Program-made: the position numbers and the translations under genes
The notes under the pieces: generated by a model
The model's input: the letters and a program-made list of their open reading frames with translations, nothing else
What the model was told of the DNA's origin: nothing
The model's database searches: none
Part shown: piece after piece, positions 7,156 to 13,497 of the stretch
Position numbering within the stretch: the first letter of the stretch is position 1
Layout of the letters: every line of letters begins with the position of its first letter
Assembly: GCA_043744255.1 (NCBI GenBank)
Contig: JAYTVA010000114.1
Location: 1 to 13,497 of the forward strand
Source of the DNA: UKL13-2 sp043744255
GTDB taxonomy: Bacteria > Pseudomonadota > Gammaproteobacteria > Burkholderiales > Usitatibacteraceae
Direction of reading: 5' to 3'
DNA length: 13,497 nt

Positions 7156-8115
7156 TTAATTCGCTCGCTGGAGTTGAAGATCCAGCTGATGCAACACGCG
7201 ATAACACGGCAGCACACTCGCCACGCTGGCATTCGGCTCACGGCCTTCGCGAATCGCGGCGAAGAATTCGCGATCCTGTAATTCAATGCCGTTCAGCGAC
7301 ACATCGACCTTGCTGACATCAATCTTGTTTTCCTTGCCATCGACCAGATCATCGTAGCGCGCGATGTAGGTGCCGGTATCGCCGATGTATCGGAAAAATG
7401 TCCCGAGAGGCCCGTCGTTATTGAAGGAAAGGCTTAAGGTACAAATCGCGCCGGTGGAACTTTTGAGTTGAATCGACATATCCATCGCGATACCTAACCC
7501 CGGATGAATCGGGCCTTGCAGTACGTTGGCCGCGACAACTTCACCGCCGGTTTGGTAGGCGAACAAATCAATGGTGTGCGCCGCGTGGTGCCACAGCAAG
7601 TGATCGGTCCAGCTACGGGCCTCTCCGAGCGCATTCATGTTGGTGCGGCGAAAGAAAAACGTTTGCACATCCATTTGCTGAATGTTGAATTGCCCCGACG
7701 TGATTTTCTGTCGCACCCACTGGTGGCTGGGATTGAATCGCCGCGTGTGGCCACACATAGCGACCAGCCCGGTTTGTTTTTGCAGCGCCACCACCGCCTC
7801 GGCGTCGGCGAGTTTGTCGGCGAGCGGAATCTCGATTTGCACATGCTTGCCCGCCTTCATGCAAGCGATGCCCTGCGCCGCATGCATCTGGGTCGGCGTA
7901 CACAAAATCACCGCCTCCACCTCAGGTAGCGCGAGACTGTCAGCGAGATTGCTGGTGACGTGCTTGATGCCGTATTTTTCGGCGGCTTCCTGCGTCTTGG
8001 CGAGGTCGCGCCCGATCAACGAGACGGCCTCCACGCCGTCGATCAGCTTGATCGCGTCGAGATGTTTGAGGCCGAATGCACCAGCACCGGCGAGGGCAAC
8101 TTTGATAGGTTTCAT
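7156..8115 (-). CDS. ligC: 4-carboxy-2-hydroxymuconate-6-semialdehyde dehydrogenase
   Basis: Gfo/Idh/MocA-family NAD(P)-dependent dehydrogenase that oxidises CHMS, present as its cyclic hemiacetal, to 2-pyrone-4,6-dicarboxylate, the step after LigAB ring opening. The 319-residue length matches LigC/PmdC. GAGAFG (10-15) binds the nucleotide; CTPTQMHA and KHVQIEIPLAD (in place of the usual EKP) follow; SWTDHLLWHHAAHTIDLF carries the conserved active-site histidines. The frame is open to 8421, but that region lies inside ligB and reads as unlikely Arg/Cys-rich sequence. The ATG at 8115 has an AGGAAA ribosome site that overlaps the ligB stop codon, so translation is probably coupled. The Gfo/Idh family is broad; its position directly after ligAB fixes the assignment. 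Also named pmdC. Confidence 0.92.
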   Translation of the reverse strand: MKPIKVALAGAGAFGLKHLDAIKLIDGVEAVSLIGRDLAKTQEAAEKYGIKHVTSNLADSLALPEVEAVILCTPTQMHAAQGIACMKAGKHVQIEIPLADKLADAEAVVALQKQTGLVAMCGHTRRFNPSHQWVRQKITSGQFNIQQMDVQTFFFRRTNMNALGEARSWTDHLLWHHAAHTIDLFAYQTGGEVVAANVLQGPIHPGLGIAMDMSIQLKSSTGAICTLSLSFNNDGPLGTFFRYIGDTGTYIARYDDLVDGKENKIDVSKVDVSLNGIELQDREFFAAIREGREPNASVASVLPCYRVLHQLDLQLQRAN

Positions 8116-8125
8116 TTTTTGTTTC

Positions 8126-8977
8126 CTAGTTTTCCAAAATGATATTTTCCAAAATGATGTGACCGACCGCCGTGTTCGACGCGGGCACATGATAGAAACG
8201 ATACAGCTCTTTCGCGTCGGCCTGCAACGCACCACGCATGATGAGCCACATGACCAGTTCGATCCCCTCGGAACCGGCCTCGCGCAGATACTCAATGTGC
8301 GGAATTTTCGCGAGCCCCTCAGGGTCATTGGCAAAGCGATCCAGAAACGCGGTATCGAATGGCGTGTTGATAAGCCCTGCGCGCGGCCCCTGCAACTGAT
8401 GCGACATGCCACCGGTGCCAAACACCATCACCTTCAAATCTTGGTCGAATGACGCAACCGCTTTTGCGATTGCCTTGCCAAGATTGAAACAACGGTTTCC
8501 AGTCGGTGGCGGGTATTGCACCACATTGACCGCGAGCGGTATCACCTTGCACGGCCACGCCGCCGGCTGACCAAACATGAGCGACAGCGGCACCGTGAGG
8601 CCGTGATCGACATCCATCTTGTTGACAATCGTCATGTCGAATTCATCGAGGATTGTCGATTGCGCGATATGCCACGCCAACTCGGGATGCCCCTCAACCA
8701 CTGGCACCGGGCGCGGCCCCCAACCTTCGTCGGCGGGCTGAAACGAGGCTGCGCAGCCGATGGCAAACGTCGGAATAAGCTCAAGCGAAAACGCCGAAGC
8801 GTGATCGTTGTAGACCAAAATAATCACGTCCGGTTTTTGCTCGGCGATCCAGCGCTTGCTCCACGCATAACCATCAAAGATCGGCTTCCAGTAAGGCTCT
8901 TCGGTCTTTTTTAGGTCGAGCGCCGCACCGATAGCGGGGACGTGTGACGTGCCGACACCGGCGATAATTTTTGCCAT
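8126..8977 (-). CDS. ligB: Protocatechuate 4,5-dioxygenase beta subunit
   Basis: Catalytic Fe(II) subunit of the type II extradiol enzyme that opens protocatechuate between C4 and C5 to CHMS. The protein has 283 residues. The iron ligands of the Sphingobium enzyme (His12, His61, Glu242) correspond to His12 in GTSHVPA, His59 in VYNDHAS and Glu240 in GSEGIELVMW; the catalytic base His195 corresponds to His193 in GTGGMSHQLQG. The constant offset of two residues makes the assignment firm. A GAGGA ribosome site precedes the ATG. It follows ligA by 21 bp. The last ten residues are IILENIILEN, the product of a 15 bp tandem repeat, giving an unusual duplicated tail. Also named pmdB. Confidence 0.96.
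   Translation of the reverse strand: MAKIIAGVGTSHVPAIGAALDLKKTEEPYWKPIFDGYAWSKRWIAEQKPDVIILVYNDHASAFSLELIPTFAIGCAASFQPADEGWGPRPVPVVEGHPELAWHIAQSTILDEFDMTIVNKMDVDHGLTVPLSLMFGQPAAWPCKVIPLAVNVVQYPPPTGNRCFNLGKAIAKAVASFDQDLKVMVFGTGGMSHQLQGPRAGLINTPFDTAFLDRFANDPEGLAKIPHIEYLREAGSEGIELVMWLIMRGALQADAKELYRFYHVPASNTAVGHIILENIILEN
8130..8158. repeat. 15 bp tandem repeat at the 3' end of ligB
   Basis: Two copies of ttttccaaaatgat (8130-8143 and 8145-8158) occur with a 15 bp period. Each full unit encodes IILEN on the minus strand, so the reading frame is preserved and LigB ends in a doubled pentapeptide. The repeat ends just before the ligB stop and the ligC ribosome site. Replication slippage is the simplest origin. 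Confidence 0.9.
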
Positions 8978-8998
8978 GCTGCGTTCCTCTTCTCTACT

Positions 8999-9412
8999 TT
9001 ACGTTTGTGGTGCGCTCTTTTCCGCATCCCGCTTACTGCGATTCCCCTCTGGCGAGCGGCCACCGGCGATCATCATGTTGCGATAGTCTTCTTCGCTCAC
9101 GCCGGTCATCTTCGAGGCGAGATTCTGAAACGAAAATCCATCGGTCGCGCCGATCTTGGCGAGGAAATAGATGTTGCCGCCCAGCGAAATCATTTTGTTG
9201 TAGTCGCGGGCGAGTACGGCTTCGCGCTGCGCTTCGGTCATGGGGAATTTTTTCAGGAATGCGGCTTCGTCGCGTTTGAATTCTGCGCGGGCATCGGCTT
9301 TCATCATCGACATACAGAACATGTTGAGGTGATAGCCGAGGCGCGACTGAGTCGCGTCGAAGATGGTGGTGCCCGGAATGTCGTCGAAGTCGTTGGTCGC
9401 GTTGGTCATCAT
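8999..9412 (-). CDS. ligA: Protocatechuate 4,5-dioxygenase alpha subunit
   Basis: Small all-helical partner of LigB, which caps the active site of the alpha2beta2 protocatechuate 4,5-dioxygenase and carries no metal ligand. The protein has 137 residues, near the normal length for LigA/PmdA. Family features are the N-terminal DDIPGTTIFDATQSRLGYHLNMF region in three short blocks, an FLKKFPMT segment, and a C-terminal GGNIYFLAKIGATDG stretch. The ATG at 9412 overlaps the ligI stop (ATGA). An adjacent second ATG at 9409 is better spaced from the GGGGA ribosome site, so either may be used, a difference of one residue. ligB follows after 21 bp. Also named pmdA. Confidence 0.95.
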   Translation of the reverse strand: MMTNATNDFDDIPGTTIFDATQSRLGYHLNMFCMSMMKADARAEFKRDEAAFLKKFPMTEAQREAVLARDYNKMISLGGNIYFLAKIGATDGFSFQNLASKMTGVSEEDYRNMMIAGGRSPEGNRSKRDAEKSAPQT

Positions 9413-10317
9413 GTTCCCCAGTAGAGTCGCATGGGATTATCCACCAGCAGTTTTTGTTGCAGCTCGCGCGTCACGGCGATGTGCGGGATGAAATCGACCA
9501 AGAGGCCGTCGTCGGGCATGTGGTCTTTCAAATTCGGGTGCGGCCAATCGGTGCCCCACAGCACGCGATCCGGGAACGTCTCAACAATTTTGCGCGCGAA
9601 TGGGATCACGTCGCGATAGGCATTTTGCTCACCGCGAAGTGCCGAAGGCCCAGTAACGGTGAGGCGTTCGGGGCAACTGACTTTGCTCCAGACGTTGTCG
9701 TTTTCACGCATGAACTTGATGAAGAGCGCGAATTCGGGACCATCGACGGGTTTAGTGACATCCGGGCGACCCATGTGATCGACGACGACGGTGGTGGGCA
9801 ACGCGTTGAAAAAATCCCATAGCTCGGGCAAATCAACCGCCTCAAAATAGATCACCACATGCCAGCCGAGCGGCTTGATGCGCGCGGCGATTTCCATCAG
9901 CTCGTCCTTGGGCGTGAAATCGACGAGACGTTTGACGAAGTTGAAGCGCACGCCGCGTACGCCTGCCGCATGCATGTCGTGCAACTCGTTGTCGGTCACG
10001 TTGCGCCGCACGGTGGCGACGCCGCGCGCCATGCCCTTCGAACTTTTGCAGGCATCGACCATCGCGGCGTTGTCGGCACCGTGGCAGGTGGCTTGGACGA
10101 TCACGTTGCGGCTAAAACCGAGGTGGTCACGCAGGGCAAACAGTTGATGTTTGGACGCGTCGCAAGGCGTGTATTTGCGTTCTGGCGCGAATGGAAATTC
10201 TGCACCCGGGCCGAACACGTGGCAGTGCGCGTCCACGCTACCGGGCGGAAGTTGGAAATTGGGCGTTGACGGGTTGGGGTACCAGTCTAGCCAGCCTGGG
10301 GTTTTTTCAAAATGCAT
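9409..10317 (-). CDS. ligI: 2-pyrone-4,6-dicarboxylate hydrolase
   Basis: Amidohydrolase-superfamily lactonase that opens 2-pyrone-4,6-dicarboxylate to 4-oxalomesaconate, unusual in needing no metal. The protein has 302 residues. VDAHCHVFGP places His31 and His33 at the same positions as in Sphingobium LigI; GTDWPHPN near the end supplies the catalytic Asp (257 here; 248 in LigI). IVQATCHG, GVRGVRFNFVKR and VVVDHMGRPD are further family blocks. There is no strong ribosome site before the ATG, and a 38 bp spacer separates it from the preceding dehydrogenase gene. Its TGA overlaps the ligA start. Also named pmdD. The gene order dehydrogenase-hydrolase-dioxygenase supports the assignment. Confidence 0.94.
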   Translation of the reverse strand: MHFEKTPGWLDWYPNPSTPNFQLPPGSVDAHCHVFGPGAEFPFAPERKYTPCDASKHQLFALRDHLGFSRNVIVQATCHGADNAAMVDACKSSKGMARGVATVRRNVTDNELHDMHAAGVRGVRFNFVKRLVDFTPKDELMEIAARIKPLGWHVVIYFEAVDLPELWDFFNALPTTVVVDHMGRPDVTKPVDGPEFALFIKFMRENDNVWSKVSCPERLTVTGPSALRGEQNAYRDVIPFARKIVETFPDRVLWGTDWPHPNLKDHMPDDGLLVDFIPHIAVTRELQQKLLVDNPMRLYWGT

Positions 10318-10355
10318 GGTGGTGGTTTCGATTCATCAAGGTAGTTAGGCTCGCC

Positions 10356-11264
10356 TTAGCGATAATTTATGCGCCGCAAAATCCGATCAGCCTCCACGCG
10401 CCAATCGTCACGCGTCGTGGCCTTGTCGCCAAACAATCCTTCATCCGCAAGATCAGCAACCCACGCTTGGCGCGCTGCCGTGCCACTCGCTGACCACGGC
10501 TCCAAGCCTACCTCGCGCACCGTCGCGGCGACTTCACGAACCTCCTCCGCGCGCCGCCGCCCGTGTTGGATCACACGCTGAAAAAAGTAGGTGCCTTGCT
10601 GTTCCCAATCAATTTGCGGGAAAGTTTCTTTGAGCGAAGCGATGACCTGATCCTCAACCCCGTACGCGCGCGCCGTCGTGAAGCATTCGATGACCATCGC
10701 TTCTAGGCCCTTAATCATGACGCTGCGGCACATCTTGGTGGCGGAAGCGACGCCGAGTTTTTCTGAAGCGACGGTGCACCGAAAACCGAGCGCTTCGAGC
10801 AACGGGCAAAGCGCGCTTGCGTGGGAGCCGCCGAGCAACAACGGCACGCGAATTCGGTACGGTGGCACCGAGGTCATCACCGCACCTTCGACATAGCATC
10901 CGCCCGCAGCGTCAATGGCCGCGGCGGCCTTGATTTTCGCGCCGGGTGATGCCGAGTTGAAATCGAGAAAATACGCGCCGGGGGCCACCTTCGCCGCGCA
11001 CGCCTCGGCCACCGCGAGCGTCTGGCTGGCCGTCACCGCCGAGACGATCAAATCGGCGTGCACTGCCACGTCACCATGCGAAACCCCAAGCAGGACGCCG
11101 TGTTTGGCGGCATGTGCCCGCATGTCGCCCGCTTGTTCGCCGGTAAGTTTCACATCGAACGCGCTGACCGCAATGCCCGCCTGCCGTAAATCTTCAGCGA
11201 GAATTTTGCCGACTTCGCCGTAGCCGATCAGCGCAACGCGCCAACGTTTTGGATCACTCATCAT
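10356..11264 (-). CDS. NAD(P)-dependent dehydrogenase with DUF1932 C-terminus
   Basis: Two-domain protein related to 6-phosphogluconate and beta-hydroxyacid dehydrogenases, 302 residues from the ATG at 11264. The N-terminal Rossmann fold shows ALIGYGEVGK (GxGxxG at 14-19) and a typical LDFNSASPGAK substrate loop. VASATKMCRSVMIKGLEAM contains the family's candidate catalytic Lys at about 177. The remaining helical part, about residues 190-260, corresponds to the DUF1932 type. A second ATG at 11261 and a TTG at 11285 are alternative starts. It lies 13 bp after ligK and 38 bp before ligI. No step of the protocatechuate 4,5-pathway calls for this enzyme. The pathway's tautomerase is missing from the window, so an accessory or substituting role is possible but unproven. 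Confidence 0.85.
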   Translation of the reverse strand: MMSDPKRWRVALIGYGEVGKILAEDLRQAGIAVSAFDVKLTGEQAGDMRAHAAKHGVLLGVSHGDVAVHADLIVSAVTASQTLAVAEACAAKVAPGAYFLDFNSASPGAKIKAAAAIDAAGGCYVEGAVMTSVPPYRIRVPLLLGGSHASALCPLLEALGFRCTVASEKLGVASATKMCRSVMIKGLEAMVIECFTTARAYGVEDQVIASLKETFPQIDWEQQGTYFFQRVIQHGRRRAEEVREVAATVREVGLEPWSASGTAARQAWVADLADEGLFGDKATTRDDWRVEADRILRRINYR

Positions 11265-11277
11265 CGCTCGGCGTGAT

Positions 11278-11967
11278 TCAGTCAATGTACTTCAAGCCCG
11301 CAGCTTCCAATGGGCCACGCATGTTGTACATGTCGAGCCCCAACACGCCGACAGCGAGCTTGGCGCGCTTCTCGGTTTCCAGCGCTTCACGCTTGGCGGC
11401 GGCATCGGCTACCTGCATTGCGACAGCGGCGGGCACCACAACCACACCGTCGTCGTCGGCAATCACCACGTCGCCCGGGTTGACGTGCGCACCTGCGCAG
11501 ACGATGGGGATATTCACCGAGCCGAGCGTGGCTTTCACCGTGCCCTTCGCGCTGATCGCACGCGAAAACACGGGGAAATTCATCGACGTTAAATCCTTCA
11601 CGTCACGCACGCCGCCCTCAATCACGAGCCCTCTTGCGCCGCGCGCCTTGAACGAGGTGGCGAGCAGGTCACCGAAGAAGCCGTCATCGTTATCCGCTGT
11701 ACACGCGGCGACCACCACATCGCCTTCCTTGATTTGTTCGGCGGCGACATGAAACATCCAGTTGTCGCCTGGGTGCATCAACACGGTCACTGCGGTGCCG
11801 CACAAATGTGCACCGGTGTAGATCGGCCGCATGTAGGTCTTCATCAAGCCGACCCGACCCATCGCTTCGTGGATGGTGGCGACGCCAAACTTGGCGAGCT
11901 TGTCCACAGCGGCGCGGTCTGCGCGCACGATGTTGCGTTTAACGATGCCTAGATTGTTCATATTCAT
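11278..11967 (-). CDS. ligK: 4-carboxy-4-hydroxy-2-oxoadipate (CHA) aldolase
   Basis: Class II, divalent-metal pyruvate aldolase that cleaves 4-carboxy-4-hydroxy-2-oxoadipate into pyruvate and oxaloacetate; the family also accepts 4-hydroxy-4-methyl-2-oxoglutarate. The protein has 229 residues, close to the family's usual length. The RraA-like fold is shown by GVATIHEAMGR (28-38), GDNWMFHVAAEQIKEGDVVV, and the active-site stretch GDLLATSFKARG followed by IEGGVRDV (Arg121, metal-site Asp122). GDVVIADDDGVVVVP is the conserved C-terminal block. A plain RraA-type RNase regulator is shorter (about 160 residues), which excludes that reading. The ATG at 11967 overlaps the ligJ stop; another ATG two codons in is possible. 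Also named pmdF. Confidence 0.94.
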   Translation of the reverse strand: MNMNNLGIVKRNIVRADRAAVDKLAKFGVATIHEAMGRVGLMKTYMRPIYTGAHLCGTAVTVLMHPGDNWMFHVAAEQIKEGDVVVAACTADNDDGFFGDLLATSFKARGARGLVIEGGVRDVKDLTSMNFPVFSRAISAKGTVKATLGSVNIPIVCAGAHVNPGDVVIADDDGVVVVPAAVAMQVADAAAKREALETEKRAKLAVGVLGLDMYNMRGPLEAAGLKYID

Positions 11968-12992
11968 TTGCCAACAGCGCGCAACGCTTTGTCGAGTAGC
12001 GGGAACACGCGCCGCGCATTGCCCTCGTAAATTTGATGGCGCTCGGCATCGTTCAAATTCGGCGTGGCGTCGATGTAGCGTTTGGTGTCGTCGTAATTAA
12101 AGCCAGTGCGCGGGTCAATTCCCTTCACCGCCCCGATCATTTCGCTCGCGAACAACACGTTCTCAACGGGAATCACTTTGGTGAGCAAGTCAATGCCGGG
12201 TTGGTGATAGACGCAGGTGTCGAAGAAAATATTCTTCAGCAAGTGCTCTTCGAGAATTGGCTTTTTCAGCTCTTGCGCGAGCCCGCGAAAGCGTCCCCAG
12301 TGATAGGGCACCGCGCCGCCGCCGTGCGGAATAACGAAGCGCAGTGTCGGAAAATCTTTGAACAAATCGGCGGTCAAGCACTGCATGAACGCGGTGGTAT
12401 CGGCGTTGAGATAGTGCGCGCCGGTGGTGTGAAAGCAACTATTGCAACTGGTGCTGACATGCACCATCGCCGGGATGTCGTGCTCCACCATTTTTTCGTA
12501 GATCGGGTACCAGTGGCGATCGGTGAGTGACGGCTCTTTCCAGTGACCGCCGGACGGGTCGGGGTTCAAATTGATGCCGACGAAACCGTACTCCTTCACG
12601 CAGCGTTCGAGTTCCGCAATGCAGGTCTTCGGGTCCACACCGGGCGATTGCGGCAACATCGCCGCGCCGATGAAGTTGTCAGGGAACAGCTTGCTGATGC
12701 GATAACAAAGCTCATTGCAAATCGACGCCCAAGCGCTGCTGGTATTGAAGTCGCCAATGTGATGCGCCATGAAGCTCGCGCGCGGACTGAAGATGGTCAG
12801 ATCGGTGCCGCGCTCCTTCATCTGCCGAAGCTGATTGTTCTCGATCGAGTCGCGCAGTTCGTCATCGCTGATCTTTAATTGGGAAGCTCGTGGTTTCATC
12901 GACGGGTCCGCGATTCCAGCGACCTGACGGTTACGCCAATCCTCCAGGACCTTTGGCGCCGTTGTGTAGTGACCGTGACAGTCAATGATCAT
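11964..12992 (-). CDS. ligJ: 4-oxalomesaconate hydratase
   Basis: Zn-dependent amidohydrolase-superfamily hydratase that adds water to 4-oxalomesaconate (in its tautomerised form) to give 4-carboxy-4-hydroxy-2-oxoadipate. At 342 residues it matches LigJ/PmdE closely. The metal ligands described for LigJ fall at identical numbers here: His6 and His8 in IIDCHGHYT, His178 in MVHVST and Glu284 in FASEMIGA; IPHGGGA (His223) is also present. An AGGGG ribosome site stands about 7 bases before the ATG. It is the first secure gene of the operon and overlaps ligK by ATGA. The paralogous gamma-resorcylate decarboxylases share the fold, but the metal-site numbering and gene order favour the hydratase. 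Confidence 0.95.
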   Translation of the reverse strand: MIIDCHGHYTTAPKVLEDWRNRQVAGIADPSMKPRASQLKISDDELRDSIENNQLRQMKERGTDLTIFSPRASFMAHHIGDFNTSSAWASICNELCYRISKLFPDNFIGAAMLPQSPGVDPKTCIAELERCVKEYGFVGINLNPDPSGGHWKEPSLTDRHWYPIYEKMVEHDIPAMVHVSTSCNSCFHTTGAHYLNADTTAFMQCLTADLFKDFPTLRFVIPHGGGAVPYHWGRFRGLAQELKKPILEEHLLKNIFFDTCVYHQPGIDLLTKVIPVENVLFASEMIGAVKGIDPRTGFNYDDTKRYIDATPNLNDAERHQIYEGNARRVFPLLDKALRAVGK

Positions 12993-13216
12993 GACAACGC
13001 CCCTGTCGGATAAGGTGCAAATCTACGATGAAGAAGCGCGCGGCGAGATTGCGTCGCGAACAATCTGAAGCGGTTGGAGACCAAGGAGCGGCCGGCGGCA
13101 ACCGCGCCCGACGTGAGACCAACCAAATTCATTGAAAGCAGCGCGAGCGAGAGTTCACACGCCAACACGCCGGCCAATATCCCGTAGGCTATGCCGCCTA
13201 TGATCAGCGTAAACAC
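12989..13216 (-). pseudogene. Short frame resembling a LivH-type permease N-terminus
   Basis: A 75-residue frame from a GTG at 13216 (GGGAG lies 9 bases upstream) ends in a TGA that overlaps the ligJ start. A TTG at 13273, preceded by AGGAG, is an alternative start. The first 40 residues read FTLIIGGIAYGILAGVLA, then SLALLSMNLVGLTSGAV. This resembles, by eye, the first membrane segment of branched-chain amino-acid ABC permeases (pattern GLAYGMLLFLLAxGLSL followed by MNVLNLAHG). The rest is Arg-rich and unlike a permease. It could be a degraded permease remnant, a leader peptide coupled to ligJ, or chance. I do not claim a functional protein. Confidence 0.3.
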
Positions 13217-13497
13217 AGCATCATTCTCCCGGTGCGCAGATGGCCAATCGTTGCAGGCTTTTCGGCGCGCCAATGAACTCCTAAAGAGATCTATGCCGCT
13301 CTTCGTGGCGGCTCGTCCATTGCGCAGCTTGCTTGTCTTACCGGTCTCCTTCGCGCTAAAATAATGATATTATTGATCGGATTGATAAGCACCGTGCATC
13401 AATGTATCATCTGATCTCGCGCGCAGAGCGCAAGCTCTTGACCCGTAATTAGCTTTTCGGCTGCGACGCAGGTGTGTCGACAGCACTCTCGCGTCGC
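12993..13497. other. 505 bp region upstream of the operon
   Basis: No secure gene lies here. It contains the permease-like short frame (12989-13216), a small inverted repeat GCCGC (13295-13299)/GCGGC (13308-13312) in the presumed leader, the AT-rich repeat block near 13357-13410, and about 85 bases at the right edge where I recognise nothing. An AAGGAGA at about 13346-13352 on the minus strand has no start codon at a proper distance. A divergent regulator beyond the window edge would be usual for such operons but is not visible. Confidence 0.6.
13357..13410. promoter_or_regulatory. AT-rich inverted-repeat block, candidate operon promoter/operator
   Basis: This AT-rich stretch stands out from its GC-rich surroundings. 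It holds AATAAT-GAT-ATTATT (13360-13374), two direct ATTGAT copies 9 bp apart (13372 and 13381), and an inverted ATCAAT (13398-13403) that pairs with the second copy across 11 bases. Inside that spacer lies GCAC-C-GTGC (13389-13397). On the minus strand, TTATCA and CATTAT 16 bases apart could be weak -35 and -10 elements for the operon. The repeats suggest an operator for a dimeric regulator, but no regulator gene is in view. Confidence 0.45.

Noticed and set aside
8116..8421. 102-residue N-terminal extension of LigC
   Set aside because: It overlaps ligB, is Arg/Cys-rich and not family-like; the internal ATG at 8115 has a proper ribosome site.
7682..8452. 256-codon open frame on the plus strand
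   Set aside because: Antisense across ligC and ligB; no family features.
11278..11967. RraA regulator of RNase E as the identity of this gene
   Set aside because: The protein is about 70 residues longer than RraA and sits next to ligJ, as CHA aldolase does.
1..13497. tRNA, rRNA, CRISPR, insertion sequence or prophage
   Set aside because: No transposase or phage motif, no regular spaced repeats, and no tRNA-like or rRNA-like segment was recognised.

Overview
The window is a betaproteobacterial-style aromatic catabolism locus, most likely from the Burkholderiales. That assignment rests on the gene content, the high GC coding sequence and the ligJ-ligK-ligI-ligA-ligB-ligC order; it is inference, as no rRNA or other taxonomic marker is present. 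Every well-supported gene lies on the minus strand. They run from about 12992 down to 179 with almost no intergenic space and several ATGA stop/start overlaps, so this looks like one operon of about 13 kb read right to left.

Region by region in transcription order: (1) 12993-13497 is a 505 bp leader or promoter region. It holds an AT-rich block of inverted repeats and a short reading frame resembling the start of a LivH-type permease. (2) 12992-7156 encodes the protocatechuate 4,5-cleavage (meta) pathway: 4-oxalomesaconate hydratase (LigJ/PmdE), CHA aldolase (LigK/PmdF), a DUF1932-type dehydrogenase of unknown role, PDC hydrolase (LigI/PmdD), the ring-opening dioxygenase subunits LigA and LigB, and the CHMS dehydrogenase LigC/PmdC. 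(3) 7153-6164 is an aldo/keto reductase with no obvious place in either pathway. (4) 6141-3110 is a gentisate module: 3-hydroxybenzoate 6-hydroxylase, fumarylpyruvate hydrolase and gentisate 1,2-dioxygenase. (5) 3095-179 is a complete three-part TRAP transporter (DctQ, DctM, DctP). (6) 169-80 is a 29-codon stub closely resembling the N-terminus of 4-hydroxybenzoate 3-hydroxylase (PobA). It breaks off next to what may be the end of a plus-strand gene.

Together the genes would import aromatic or hydroxy acids (TRAP), convert 3-hydroxybenzoate to gentisate and on to fumarate plus pyruvate, and open protocatechuate to pyruvate plus oxaloacetate. Both routes are incomplete here. The maleylpyruvate isomerase of the gentisate route and the 4-oxalomesaconate tautomerase (LigU/GalD type) of the protocatechuate route are absent, as are any regulator and any intact enzyme making protocatechuate. 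The active-site residues known for LigB, LigI, LigJ and 3-hydroxybenzoate 6-hydroxylase are all present, so those assignments are firm. I saw no RNA gene, insertion sequence, CRISPR or convincing rho-independent terminator. The core is a recognised pathway rather than a new system; the unusual points are the fusion of two ring-cleavage routes, the orphan oxidoreductases and the gene relics at both ends.
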